Source of the DNA: Balanoglossus misakiensis
Taxonomy: Eukaryota; Hemichordata
DNA: 64,000 nucleotides
Assembly: GCA_040954595.2 (NCBI GenBank)
Contig: CM082593.2
Location: 8,866,001-8,930,000 of the forward strand
Reading direction: 5' to 3'
In this document: positions 23,804 through 33,714 of the stretch, piece by piece
Layout: each line of letters opens with the position of its first letter
Numbering within the stretch: position 1 is the first letter of the stretch
Notes under the pieces: model-generated
Told to the model about the DNA's origin: nothing
Database searches by the model: none
The model's input: the letters and a program-made list of their open reading frames with translations, nothing else
Position numbers and translations under genes: made by a program

Positions 23804-25355
23804 ATTGCACATCTGTCTTTGGAGGAAATGGTCTAAAAGACAGCATGCCCAAAAATCCCTTCCAAATGCATTGAGGAGTCAGTCATTGAAGATCACTGAC
23901 AAGCCAGTGTAATTCCCATTGTTAGAAAGAAATGCCTACTGTACAGTATATAGCAACAGATAAGACTAGCACAAGGCTAATTTGATGAAGATTTCTAGGT
24001 TTTTTTCTTATTTTAATGAACTTGTCCAGCTGCTTGCCCACCTTAGACACTCCCAAACAAGGGACTTTTTGCTGACAAGACATCACTGTTCCTTAAAGAC
24101 AGTGTATCATTTTGTTAATACTTGTATTGTTTTACAGAATTTGAAATTAACAGAAATGTCAGAAACAGGAAACTTACACAAAAGAACACACATTTTCTCG
24201 CAGTTTGTCAGGAGTGTGACTGGCACCTAAATGTAAATGTACAAAGGATGCTTATACGCAAACTTGCAAACTTTTGACTGAACTTTTAGGGATGAATCCA
24301 AGTATTGAATAATGATACAAAGTAGCATCGATACATTTTGCGTTGAACATGCATGAAAATCCAGTCCAGTGCACCAGCTTGTCATTTGCTCTCAAGACTT
24401 GGTCCGAGAAGGAACTGTTGTACAGTATCCCTTTGGTGGTTTCAGGCAAGGGAATAAACAAGCTTCACAGATCCTCCAGCAAAGAGGTAAGACTTAGTGT
24501 TACTTGCCCATTCTACTGTACACAAGTACAAGCTATTCCTGAACAAACCATACTAATATATGCAAAATCTTAGTTCTAACAAACATTTGGTTCTTGCACA
24601 AAACAGTTTCCATCATTTTAAGGAATATCGCGCCTCGATCATTTTAGTTGTTTGCGCAGGTTTCTGCAGAGTTTAAAAAGTTGAATATGCTCTGTGAAAA
24701 ATACATGACCCTTTTGTATTTTTGCATGTCCACCTGATCATAAAATCTGAATGCTTCAAACAACTTTTTCCTTAGGGGAATCTCTCTTTAAAAGTTTATG
24801 ATATGTACCATATAAATAAGGACTTCTTTGCTGACAAACAATGACAAACATTTTCCTGTGTTGTAAATTATTAGTCCAAAAACTTTTATTTCATGATTTC
24901 TTCTTCGACTTGTCTTGCCTTTGTAGTAATCTTTTCATTATCTCAGTGAGACTTTATGTGCCTTTAGTATTTAATGCCCACCTGATATGCACAGAACCAG
25001 GGCTTGATTTTATCCCTGTTATGTCAGTTTGACAAATCAACTTGTTACAACTCGCACATTTGCTAATCATACATACATCATATGTCTTATTACAGAGCTT
25101 ATAAAGATGAAGAGACAGTAAGAGAAAAGCGTCAAAATCAAGAAAAGAAAACAAGTAATAACAAAATAGGTATGATCATTGTTTGGTAGTTTTTTTAGTA
25201 GACTCAAATCCAAGTAGCTCATGTATTTTGGCAGCTAAGTAAAAAAACTGCCATGTTAACTTCTATATTTAATTCTGGAAACAACAGTTCTAAACAATTT
25301 CCTCATAACAATGTTACGTAAAAACTACTAGAAGTAACAGTAATCAGATGATGGA
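23804..25355. other. Intergenic; one or two isolated exon-like stretches
   Basis: At about 24375-24486 a plus-strand segment ends at a GTAAGA donor and can encode LVREGTVVQYPFGGFRQGNK. At about 25095-25168 another is bounded by an acceptor and a GTATG donor (AYKDEETVREKRQNQEK). They may be pieces of the same decayed or unrecognised gene. I assign no function. Confidence 0.25.
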
Positions 25356-25709
25356 TTAAAGGGACAAAGTCTCTCTCCAGCTGTCCCTTTTTCCATTAAT
25401 TATGTTTGATACAAGACGTCATTTATGTTAATGTATATGTGGATATATAGTCAATCAATGATCAACCACACAAAACTTCCATCCCACTTGTATGATATGA
25501 GAGTAAAAACTCGCCCAAAATGAATAAATGGTAAAGAACGATTATTCATTTTGACGAGTTTTTTCACTCTCCTGTCTATAAGAGGGATGGAAGTTGTGTG
25601 GTTGAACGTTCATTCACTATATATCCACATGTCGAATAACAAACAGCGTCTTGTATCAAATATAATTAATGGAAAAAAGGGCAGCGAGAGAGAGATTTTG
25701 TCCCTTTAA
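25356..25709. mobile_element. TTAA-flanked MITE, copy 2
   Basis: Same family as 20751-21101: TTAA plus AGGGACAAAGTCTCTC ends, with matching internal inverted repeats. Confidence 0.9.
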
Positions 25710-27228
25710 AAAGTAAAATTTTATTTCCAGTGTTTTCCAGACAAAGTTGTAGTGTAGTGCTGTGAGGTTATTTTTGTATACAACATGTATTTGTTAGATT
25801 TGGGACTGAAATTTTCGCATGTTTGCGATACTCTCGGTTGCTATAGCAACCAAGCCCTTTTGCAGCCTATCCTGTGCTGTTAAAGACGCCCAAAATCCAT
25901 GATTAACTTCCTGTGTCTGAACAATTTGCATGGTGAGCCCCTATTTTTTTGCCTTGAAATTATATATTTCAAACAATGTATCTACCAAGTTTTTAAACAA
26001 GTCTTGAAAGGTAAACAAAATTATACAAAAGTGGATTTATAGGCAATTCTGTGTTTAATTTAGTGGTTGTATTGATGTGCGATTGCCATACTGAACAAGA
26101 TAAAATCTCAGAATTGCTTTAAAAAAATATTTTCGACCTTCCAAGGTATGAAGAACTCACTGATTTTATTCTGTGTGACCTTGACCAGTTCAATTCTATC
26201 ATAAATATCATGCTGATAGTGCCTATAGTTCATGCCGTGCTAACATGCCCCCCCCCCCTGAAAATTATTCATTCCAAGCACTTTGAGTGGCCATTTTTGT
26301 GTTATGTTATTTTTATTTTATTAGTTTATCTTTTCACAAATTATATTTATTTTTTCTGGTTGAACTGATGGAGTGATTACAGTACTTTGACACCCGTCTA
26401 TTTTCAGATTATACCAGTCTATTTCATACATTGAATTTACAAAATATTAGATCTTTTAGATTTCTCTGGTGCGATTGCACTATTTTCCAACCTCCTATTA
26501 ACTATATCAGTACATTATGTATTGTATTCATTACCATTCAATGTAAAAAGGGAAGTGAACTGAAGTGAATAAATTGAAATTGAAATTCAAAAAATTAAGT
26601 GGTGACAAGGGACACCCTTGTCAAATCCCTTGGGATGGATAATATTAAGAGGAAACATAGCCATTATTTAAAGCATATAGATGACTATACATGTACATTG
26701 TTTTAAATAAGTTAGTTGTTAAGTGATTACTGAACTTGAATTTCTCTAGCGACTAAAAAGTAAACAAAAAAAACTAATAGTCAAATATATCAGAAGCTTT
26801 ACTTGAATCTGAAAAAATAAGATTAAGTTGATGGTAGGATGTCATATGCTTATAGCACTTAACTGCAAAAATAATGTCATCCATTACGACTTATGGGATA
26901 GGATCGAAAACCATACAATTTACATGTTACAGGCCAAACTTCCCTATAAATAGGGGTAGCCGGCTACAGACAGAGTCGAACTGATACATGATCTAAAGAA
27001 ATAAGACATGTGGTCGATTATTTATCATTTCAGTAATTCGACTTACGTTCTTTTAAATTCCTATTCATGTTTGACAAGCATCAACGCCCCCCCCCCAAAA
27101 AAAAACATGTCTAAACTGCGATCGCGATTGTCGTCTAAACACAGCGGATATTTTCGTGTGGTTAATTACTCTGGGTACATTTTGATTGCATTGGTTGTTA
27201 TTCATGTGTGTAATTTATGTACTGCAAG
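25710..27228. other. Intergenic, no gene recognised
   Basis: AT-rich, with a short poly-C run near 26250. No supported coding sequence. Confidence 0.4.
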
Positions 27229-27583
27229 TTAAAGGGATAAAGTCTCTCTCTCGCTGCCCTTTTTCCATTACTTATGTTTGATATAAGACATTGTTTATGT
27301 TAATGTACATGTGTATATGTAGTGAATGAACGTTCAACCACACACAACTTCCATCCCACTTGTATGATATGAGAGTAAAAACTCGGCCAAAATGAATAAA
27401 TGGTAGAGAACGATTATTCATTTTGGCGAGTTTTTTCACTCTCGTGTCTACAAGCGGGATGGAAGGTGTATGTGGTTGAACATTGACTCACTATATATCC
27501 AATGTACATTAACATAACGTGTGTCTTGTATCAATTATAATTAATGGTAAAAGGGCAGCGAGAGAGAGACTTTGTCCCTTTAA
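27229..27583. mobile_element. TTAA-flanked MITE, copy 3
   Basis: Same ends (AGGGAYAAAGTCTCTCTC) and TTAA flanks as copies 1, 2 and 4. Confidence 0.9.
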
Positions 27584-28127
27584 GTATCTCAACTAGCCTA
27601 ATGTTTGACTAGGAGGAGAACGTATACTATTTCGAGAATCAGTTGCGCCTTTAAATGGTGTTGTGATCCTGTATTTACCCCTATAACTGGTTTAGTGACC
27701 ATAATTGATTTGCAAATCACTTTCTACCGTTTCTTGTTTCAAATATCATAATCTGAAGTTATCGTAGTGTTCTAAAATCATTATTTGGTGGGTGAGATTA
27801 TCTGAATTGGCAGCCATTTTGTAAAATGGTTTCTATGGAAATCATTAAAGGTACATGAGCTGCACCTGGATAAAAATATTAAAGTGTTAAATAACCTCAT
27901 ATATGCTTTTAATTATGTTTATTACATATGTACCGTCGATTACTTGCACTGAGCGCGCGCGTAACATCCGTACTGGCACTCAGTGCAATACCAAAAACAT
28001 TATGCCATACCTGTATGCAAATGAGTTTGATGCCGGAACTACTTATGTTTGTAAATAAACATCCACGTAAACAGATCAGAAATTGTCGTCTGCTAGCTTT
28101 CACTGTCCTTGAGTTTAACGTTTCGCG
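27584..28127. promoter_or_regulatory. 5' flank of the tyrosine recombinase gene
   Basis: No gene is seen. This 540 bp upstream of the ATG at 28128 must contain the promoter and 5' UTR. No unambiguous TATA box or initiator can be fixed by eye, and a CG-rich patch (GAGCGCGCGCG) lies at about 27950. Confidence 0.25.
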
Positions 28128-29011
28128 ATGGAAGAAGACATGTATACAGACAAAAACTACAACAAGGAAAACTGTATTTTTTTATCTCAACGGGATGAAG
28201 ACTTTTACTATCCCAAGGACATGATTTTTCCGATTTCGACTGTTGAACAGCAACAATTATCGACCCCGCAACCAACATCATCGGCCAGCAATGCGAATAA
28301 CAACAACGCAGCTACAACTTCAACCACAAGGGACCCGAGGTTTGTCCGCGTAACTTCCGAAGAGGTGGACAAACAAATCGCGCAGCAGAAAAACCCCAAT
28401 ACAGCCAACAAGACCAGGTGTGAAGTAGCCGTTTTCAACGACTGGAAAATCAACATGACCGAGGAAAGGCGACCGATTCACGAAATACCACCCGGTGAGC
28501 TTGATAATCTACTCGCGTCGTTCTTCTGGTCGGTACGCATGAAAAACGGAATGGAATATGAGCCAGATTCATTATCGAGTTACCAGAAAAGCATCGATAG
28601 ACATTTGCGAGAAATGGAGTACCCACAAAGTGTAATACGTGACGACCATTTCAAAAAAAGCCGAGAGGCACTGGCCGCCAAACGTAAAAAATTAAAAGCA
28701 GAAGGTAAGGGGAACCTGCCGCGCAAATCGTCCCCAATTACGGAGGCGGATGAAAGAAAGCTAGTCGAAAGCGGTCATTTAGGTACCGCCACCCCCGATT
28801 CCATCATCAACACCATATGGTATAACAACACGAAGTTGTTTGGACTGCGGGGGAGTAATGAACACCACCAGATGAAATGGGGCGACATAATTGTAAAACA
28901 AGACCAGCGCGGGGAATATTTAGAATATAACGAGCGGGTGACTAAAACCCGTAAAGGCGAACCAGGGAATACCCGGCAATTTCTACCGAAGGCATACGGG
29001 ACCCCAGACAG

Positions 29012-29103
29012 CCCTGCTACTAGCTCTGCGTGGCAGGGCTGTGTTGTTACGGCGAGGTCTCGCCGTAACAACACAGCCCTGCCACGCAGAGCTACCCTGC
29101 TAC
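29012..29103. mobile_element. 74-bp perfect palindrome with 9-bp target duplication
   Basis: Positions 29021-29094 form two 36-bp arms (TAGCTCTGCGTGGCAGGGCT... and its exact complement) around a 2-bp centre. CCCTGCTAC stands at 29012-29020 and again at 29095-29103. The 83-bp net gain explains the frame change inside the recombinase gene. A 9-bp duplication is characteristic of Mutator-like transposition. The unit is almost pure TIR with nothing between. Confidence 0.9.
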
Positions 29104-29401
29104 ATGCCCCGTCCGAGTATTCAAAGAATACGAATTTCGAAGGCCGCAGAAGATGAAAGACCCTGCTTCTCCATTTTACCTCGGCATCCAGACGCTGTCA
29201 TCCAGTCTGGAATGCGTTATATGGTTTCGAGCGCAGCCCATGGGACGGAACAAGATCGACACCATAATGAAACGTATGTGCACATCAGCTGGTCTCGAAG
29301 GAAAATTAACCAACCACAGTGCCAGAAAAACATCCATAACTTGGCTACTACACGCAGGCGTTCCACCGAATACCGTAGTTCAGTTGAGCGGCCACAAGAA
29401 C

Positions 29402-29407
29402 GTAAAC
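29402..29407. repeat. 6-bp target-site duplication, left (GTAAAC)
   Basis: GTAAAC precedes the TACGGTGG terminus here and follows the inverse terminus at 62013-62018. Only one copy is needed in the uninterrupted recombinase frame (..HKNVN then SLNRY). Confidence 0.95.
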
Positions 29408-30173
29408 TACGGTGGACGATACCGACACTCCTCTGCTATGCTAAGTCGGCCTCCTCTGCTATGCTAATTCCTCCTCTGCTATGCTAATTCCTGCGATGAT
29501 ATGCTAAGTCCTGCGATGATATGCTAATTCCTGCGATGCTAACTGAATCTGATCTGCTGTCGACCTCCTCTGCTATGCTATGTCTATCTGCGATGCTATG
29601 CTAAGTCCTGCGATGCTATGCTAATTCCTGCGATGCTAACTTAATCTGATCTGCTGTCGACCTCCTCTGCTATGCTATGTCGATCTGCGATGCTATGGTA
29701 ATTCCTGGGATGCTATGCTAATTCCTGGGATGCTAACTTAACCGGAAGTACTGGAGTACATTTTTCCGAACAAACATACGCTCGTCTCACATGCAGCAGA
29801 CTTGCTGTTTGGCGACTGATTTGGCCGATCGGAGAAAGCGGTAAGTGATAATAGAAATAATATATGAATATCTTATCCATAAAATTTGTTTCGAAGATAC
29901 GGATTTTGTAGGCGGCGACAACGTCTGCAATTAGAGGCGATCGTTTCCCCACTTTCCAATCCTTGAAAGCAAACTTCATTTGCGGTCCTACTAATTACTG
30001 CCTGTAGCTGCCCGTCATTTTCTGTGGAAATTGGCTGATGATCAGTTTAGCCCAATATGATGAAACAAATATCGTGAAAGATTTTTCAAGGAGTCTTTTT
30101 TCTTAGACTGACTATTGGCTAAACGTTATATTTAGAGGTTAAACGGCTGCCAGAGGGTATTTGGGTGCGGGAC
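29408..30173. repeat. Left terminal inverted repeat, about 766 bp
   Basis: Matches 61248-62012 in inverted orientation with very few differences where I compared them. Both contain an identical 88-codon open frame (29713-29979, -; 61441-61707, +), which measures the TIR identity and is not called as a gene. Confidence 0.93.
29424..29740. repeat. Subterminal motif array, left
   Basis: Roughly 15 variants of CCTGCGATGCTATGCTAATT, or its CCTCTGCTATGCTAAGT form, are interrupted twice by a GAATCTGATCTGCTGTCGAC-type spacer. Such subterminal arrays are often transposase-binding sites. Confidence 0.85.
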
Positions 30174-30444
30174 CTCTCATGTGAAAATTAGCATATTTGG
30201 CGGGAAATAATCACCGAGCGACTGCCTGTAGCTGCCCGTCATTTTCTGTGGAAATTGGCTGATGATCAGTTTAGCCCAATATGATGAAACAAATATCGTG
30301 AAAGATTTTTCAAGGAGTCTTTTTTCTTAGACTCACTATTGGCTAAACGTTATATTTAGAGGTTAAACGGCTGCCAGAGGGTATTTGGGTGCAGGACCTC
30401 TCATGTGAAAATTAGCATATTTGGCGGGAAATAATCACCGAGCG
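29997..30444. repeat. 224-bp tandem duplication at the inner edge of the left TIR
   Basis: Units 29997-30220 and 30221-30444 begin ACTGCCTGTAGCTGCCCGTC and differ at a few positions. The right end of the element has only one partial copy, so the duplication arose on the left side and spans the TIR boundary. Confidence 0.93.
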
Positions 30445-30714
30445 AAGTGTTATAGAATTTCTAAAGTCGCACGACTTTATCCATGTTATCCCACATCCAG
30501 TAACTTGAATAAAGTGTGTTCTCTTGTATGTGTTCCATTTCTAAATTATTCACTGTTCTTGGTCCATTTTTTTTGCGAGAATATAAACCCTGGCTCTTGC
30601 CAATCAGCAAGCAGGATTCACACCAAGCATATTATAATAAAGTCATGAAACTAATGGATCCCTCTGTTTCTGTGTCTTGTAAGTTGTCTTTTGTCTTTAT
30701 TCATCTCCCAACAG
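30445..30714. promoter_or_regulatory. Flank between left TIR and SH3 exon
   Basis: No exon was recognised. It presumably holds the promoter or first non-coding exon for the rightward cargo genes. The exon acceptor CAACAG lies at its end. Confidence 0.25.
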
Positions 30715-30976
30715 AACATGTTCCTGTACAAAGTATGTCATACCTTTACTGCAGAGAGCAGTACTGAACTGTCTATGAAAACGGATGATATCATTGAAGT
30801 TGAGGGGTTACCATGGAAGTTCCATGGTACCCCTCAACAGCCAAGAGGTTGGCTTGTTGGCAAACGGAGAGGTGGGGAGTTTGCTGGGTCCTTCCCAGCA
30901 AACTTTGTTCATTACCTGGGGGAGAAGCTATCAACGCCCACGCCACCAACGCCGCCTTTGCCAGTCAGACAAAACA
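30715..30976 (+). CDS. SH3-domain exon, PI3K p85-like
   Basis: The exon lies between a CAACAG acceptor and a GTAAGT donor, with an ATG at 30718 opening MFLYKVCHTF. It encodes a full SH3 fold: an ALYDF-like strand, ELSMKTDDIIEVEG, GWLVGKRRGGEFAGSFPANF and VHYLGE, then a proline-rich tail (PTPPTPPLPV). The GEFAGSFP..YLGE plus Pro-rich arrangement recalls the N-terminal SH3 of PI3K regulatory subunit p85 more than Src-type SH3s. SH3 domains bind Pro-rich peptides. The exon ends in phase 1; a possible small follow-on exon is 31119-31155 (phase-compatible, encodes FEQRKSLAQKY). Whether it is a separate gene or the 5' end of the HECT gene is not resolved, as I found no exon linking it to 32845. Confidence 0.7.
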
Positions 30977-32844
30977 GTAAGTATGTTGTCTTTAACAGAA
31001 ACAGATACACATTTTCTATATTAATTAAGAACACATGTTCAGTAACCACATCTGATTTGTAAGTAAACTGTCCATTTTGAGAAAAAAAGTGTCTGGTTTA
31101 GGTAACCTTCAATTGTAGACTTTGAACAAAGAAAGTCTCTGGCTCAGAAGTATTGGTAAACCAGTCCATATGAAAAAGGGAAGGAAAGGGAAAAAGAAGA
31201 GGTATAAAACTGTTTTTGGGTCCCATTTGGTATATATGTATATTTAATACCATAGGACATTATGGGATCGGTTGTGACTGTATGGATGTGTGTATGTCCA
31301 TCCACATCAAAAACTTAAAAACCACTTAGTGTATCAGCATGTAGATTTATGCGTGGCTGCAGATGGGATTTTGTTCAAATGAAGTTGTAATTACCTACCG
31401 TAAAATATGCAATTTAGCTGCGAAAATGTGGAATTGGTCAAAACTCACCCACCGTGTCCTTGACGCGATCTTCACGAATGTGGTCACGAGATGAGTCATG
31501 TGGTAAAGTGGGTTCATAAGCTCATGTCCTCTATAATCCACTGGTTTTTTACAGGGACATTTTTGGAGATAAAAAAAAATAAATACCAGGAGAAAGAAGC
31601 CACCACAAACTGTCAAAGTATGCTTTGGTCCCTGTGTTCCGTTCATGATTATTGCTTTTCCAACTGCATGCATGGCTAATGAATATAATAAGTTTAATTG
31701 ACCTGCATGATGTTCATTGTTTTTTGCATGAAAAATAGGTTAACAAATATTTTACCTGTTATAACATAAGATTGAAAGAGCCTTGATTGTTTTTAGATGC
31801 TTTTGCATATTTTGAACCATGGGACAACACATTCCTACATAATCAAAATTAAAATGTTGCTCAATTTTTGTTGTATGCATTTTTTTCTACTATTATTTTT
31901 AACACTATAATAAGTGTTAGCATCATATGTTAACACAATTTTAAAATAGAAATTAGCTTACTTGTTGCTGTTATGCAAATGCTCTTTGGACAACTGTTAT
32001 CCCTTTTCGATTTCTACTATTAAATCATCTCATTAAAACATCATTTATGAGACAAATGTATCACTAATGTTACTGGGTAGAGAAGGACACAGAATAATGT
32101 TGGTTTAGTTAAATGTTTAAGTCTGGATTCCATGATTATCACAGGCAAGAATAGGGCAGTAAAGGGTGACTGTCCTAAATTGCTAGTTGATTATCACAGG
32201 CAAGAATAGGGCAGTAAAGGGTGACTGTCCTAAATTGCTAGTTGACATCAGGGCTCTCATTCTAAGATCTGTTGTATTCAAGGTTGCCAAAAAATTGTTT
32301 TTTGACTTACGTTTGCATGCCCATAGTAGTTGATTCTGATTTTTGTAATTATTTTGATATGTAGACAGTATGTATTTTGTGTCCATGTTCATCAGAAGAG
32401 TTCAACAGGTTTAAGGTGTCAACTTGTTATTTTTTAGCTTATGATTAGCATCTGTCTGTTTTCCTTTGGCACAACTGCATGCCTGACCATTTTAATGAAA
32501 CTTATTTTGAGAGTAGACAGGATGACCTGTACCAGTTTTACACTAAATCCTATAAAATGTAAGCGCAGTTTCCTTCACATAACTCATTAACTTGTTCAAA
32601 ATATTAAGTTTGATCAGAGATCAACAGTTTTGCAAAAGTAATAAATACAGGTGAAAATATACTGTTGATTTACTCTGGAGAACATGATGCATATATTTTG
32701 GTTAAAAGTTGTTCGGGTTTATGTGCCCGGTAAGCCCTTTAAAAAGTTTGTTCTGTATTGTTTCTTTACAGATTACAAAAATAAGTGTTTGCAGCAAGCA
32801 AACCTGCTAACTAACTGCATTCTCTTTGGTTTTGCATGTTGTAG
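30977..32844. other. Intron or spacer between SH3 and HECT exons
   Basis: Contains a dispersed repeat at about 31370-31450 that is also found at 39256-39335, and a 55-bp tandem duplication at 32134-32243. Confidence 0.4.
32134..32243. repeat. 55-bp tandem duplication, 2 copies
   Basis: GATTATCACAGGCAAGAATA... is repeated exactly at 32134 and 32189. Confidence 0.95.
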
Positions 32845-33675
32845 GTTAGCGTTGGTGTTCTCATCCTAAGAGGGGAGAAATTGGCTGCATCGAGGAGTTG
32901 CCTCACTGGGTTCTCTGTGGTGATTGAAGTACCTGAAACAGGTTGGTATCTTTATTCATAGTTTTCTTTGGTACAAAAGTAGGTGTATATAAGCATCATA
33001 TGCTATCTTTTTTTATACAGGCTGATGAACGTTTTAATAATTACTTTCGAAACTACCACACTGACGTTGTCTGAACTTTCTATCTTACAGCCAATTTGGA
33101 AACTATAACAAAAACAGTAATAGAGGCACAACAACAACAGAACCAATATTTTGACTCTGATTCTAATTATGTGCTGTTGTATAAAGATTACTCCGAAGTG
33201 AAGCAGGGATTTATTCTGCACGATTACAAAATAAAAGTGAACTTGCCGTACAGCAGGCTCACTTTTTATATTTGTGAGAGCGATGTGTATGAAGGTAAGC
33301 TGATATTGTCTGAGCCAATGAGGAAAAAAAACAAGTCTTTGTTTCTCAGTTTTTTTGAGAAAAATAACAGGGCCTGCAAGTTACACCAATATTTGTTTTC
33401 CACTTGCATGTGATTTACAAGATAACCTCATCACACCTTTTAAAAATTAATTGGAGGAAAATGTAACGGCAAACAAAGATGTAGTTTTCTGCTGAATTAT
33501 ACACTTTATAATGAAATATGAACACCTCACTCTGAGCATTAAAATTGAAAGGAGACTGAAGAGCAATTTATTTTAAAAAGTAGCAAAATACAATGCATTT
33601 TTGATCACAAATATTCAGATGACGCATACTTGTAGCTTGCATTGTTTGGACAAGGTAAAAGCCATATATTCATAC

Positions 33676-33714
<39 letters not shown>

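Larger units (their letters stand above)
28128..29407 (+). pseudogene. Crypton/KIAA1958-like tyrosine recombinase, 5' part, split by insertion
   Basis: An intronless gene. After a disordered N-terminus (residues about 1-90, Asn/Thr-rich) comes a SAM-like core-binding domain (LLASFFWSVRMKNG, SYQKSIDRHLREMEYP). The catalytic domain follows, with Arg in FGLRGSNEHHQMKWGDI, Lys in VTKTRKG, His-x-x-Arg in HSARKTSITWLL and the second His in LSGHKNVN. The family (DUF3504, related to Cryptons) performs site-specific recombination through a tyrosine nucleophile. A 74-bp palindrome (29021-29094) shifts the frame. At 29407 the gene is cut by the giant element, and its remainder with the nucleophile lies at 62013-62351. 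Subtracting both insertions and one copy of each duplication leaves 1530 nt (510 codons), so the pre-insertion gene was probably intact. Confidence 0.9.

Noticed and set aside
29041-29487. 148-codon ORF across the palindrome
   Set aside because: It is a wrong-frame product of the palindrome insertion. The real recombinase frame continues from 29104.
29713-29979. An 88-codon ORF identical to the one at 61441-61707
   Set aside because: It lies wholly in the inverted repeats and has no recognisable domain. Its identity reflects TIR identity, not two genes.
32845-32941. Direct splice of the SH3 exon (30715-30976) to the first HECT exon
   Set aside because: Phase 1 at the SH3 donor does not match phase 0 at 32845, so a direct join would break the frame; an intermediate exon would be needed.
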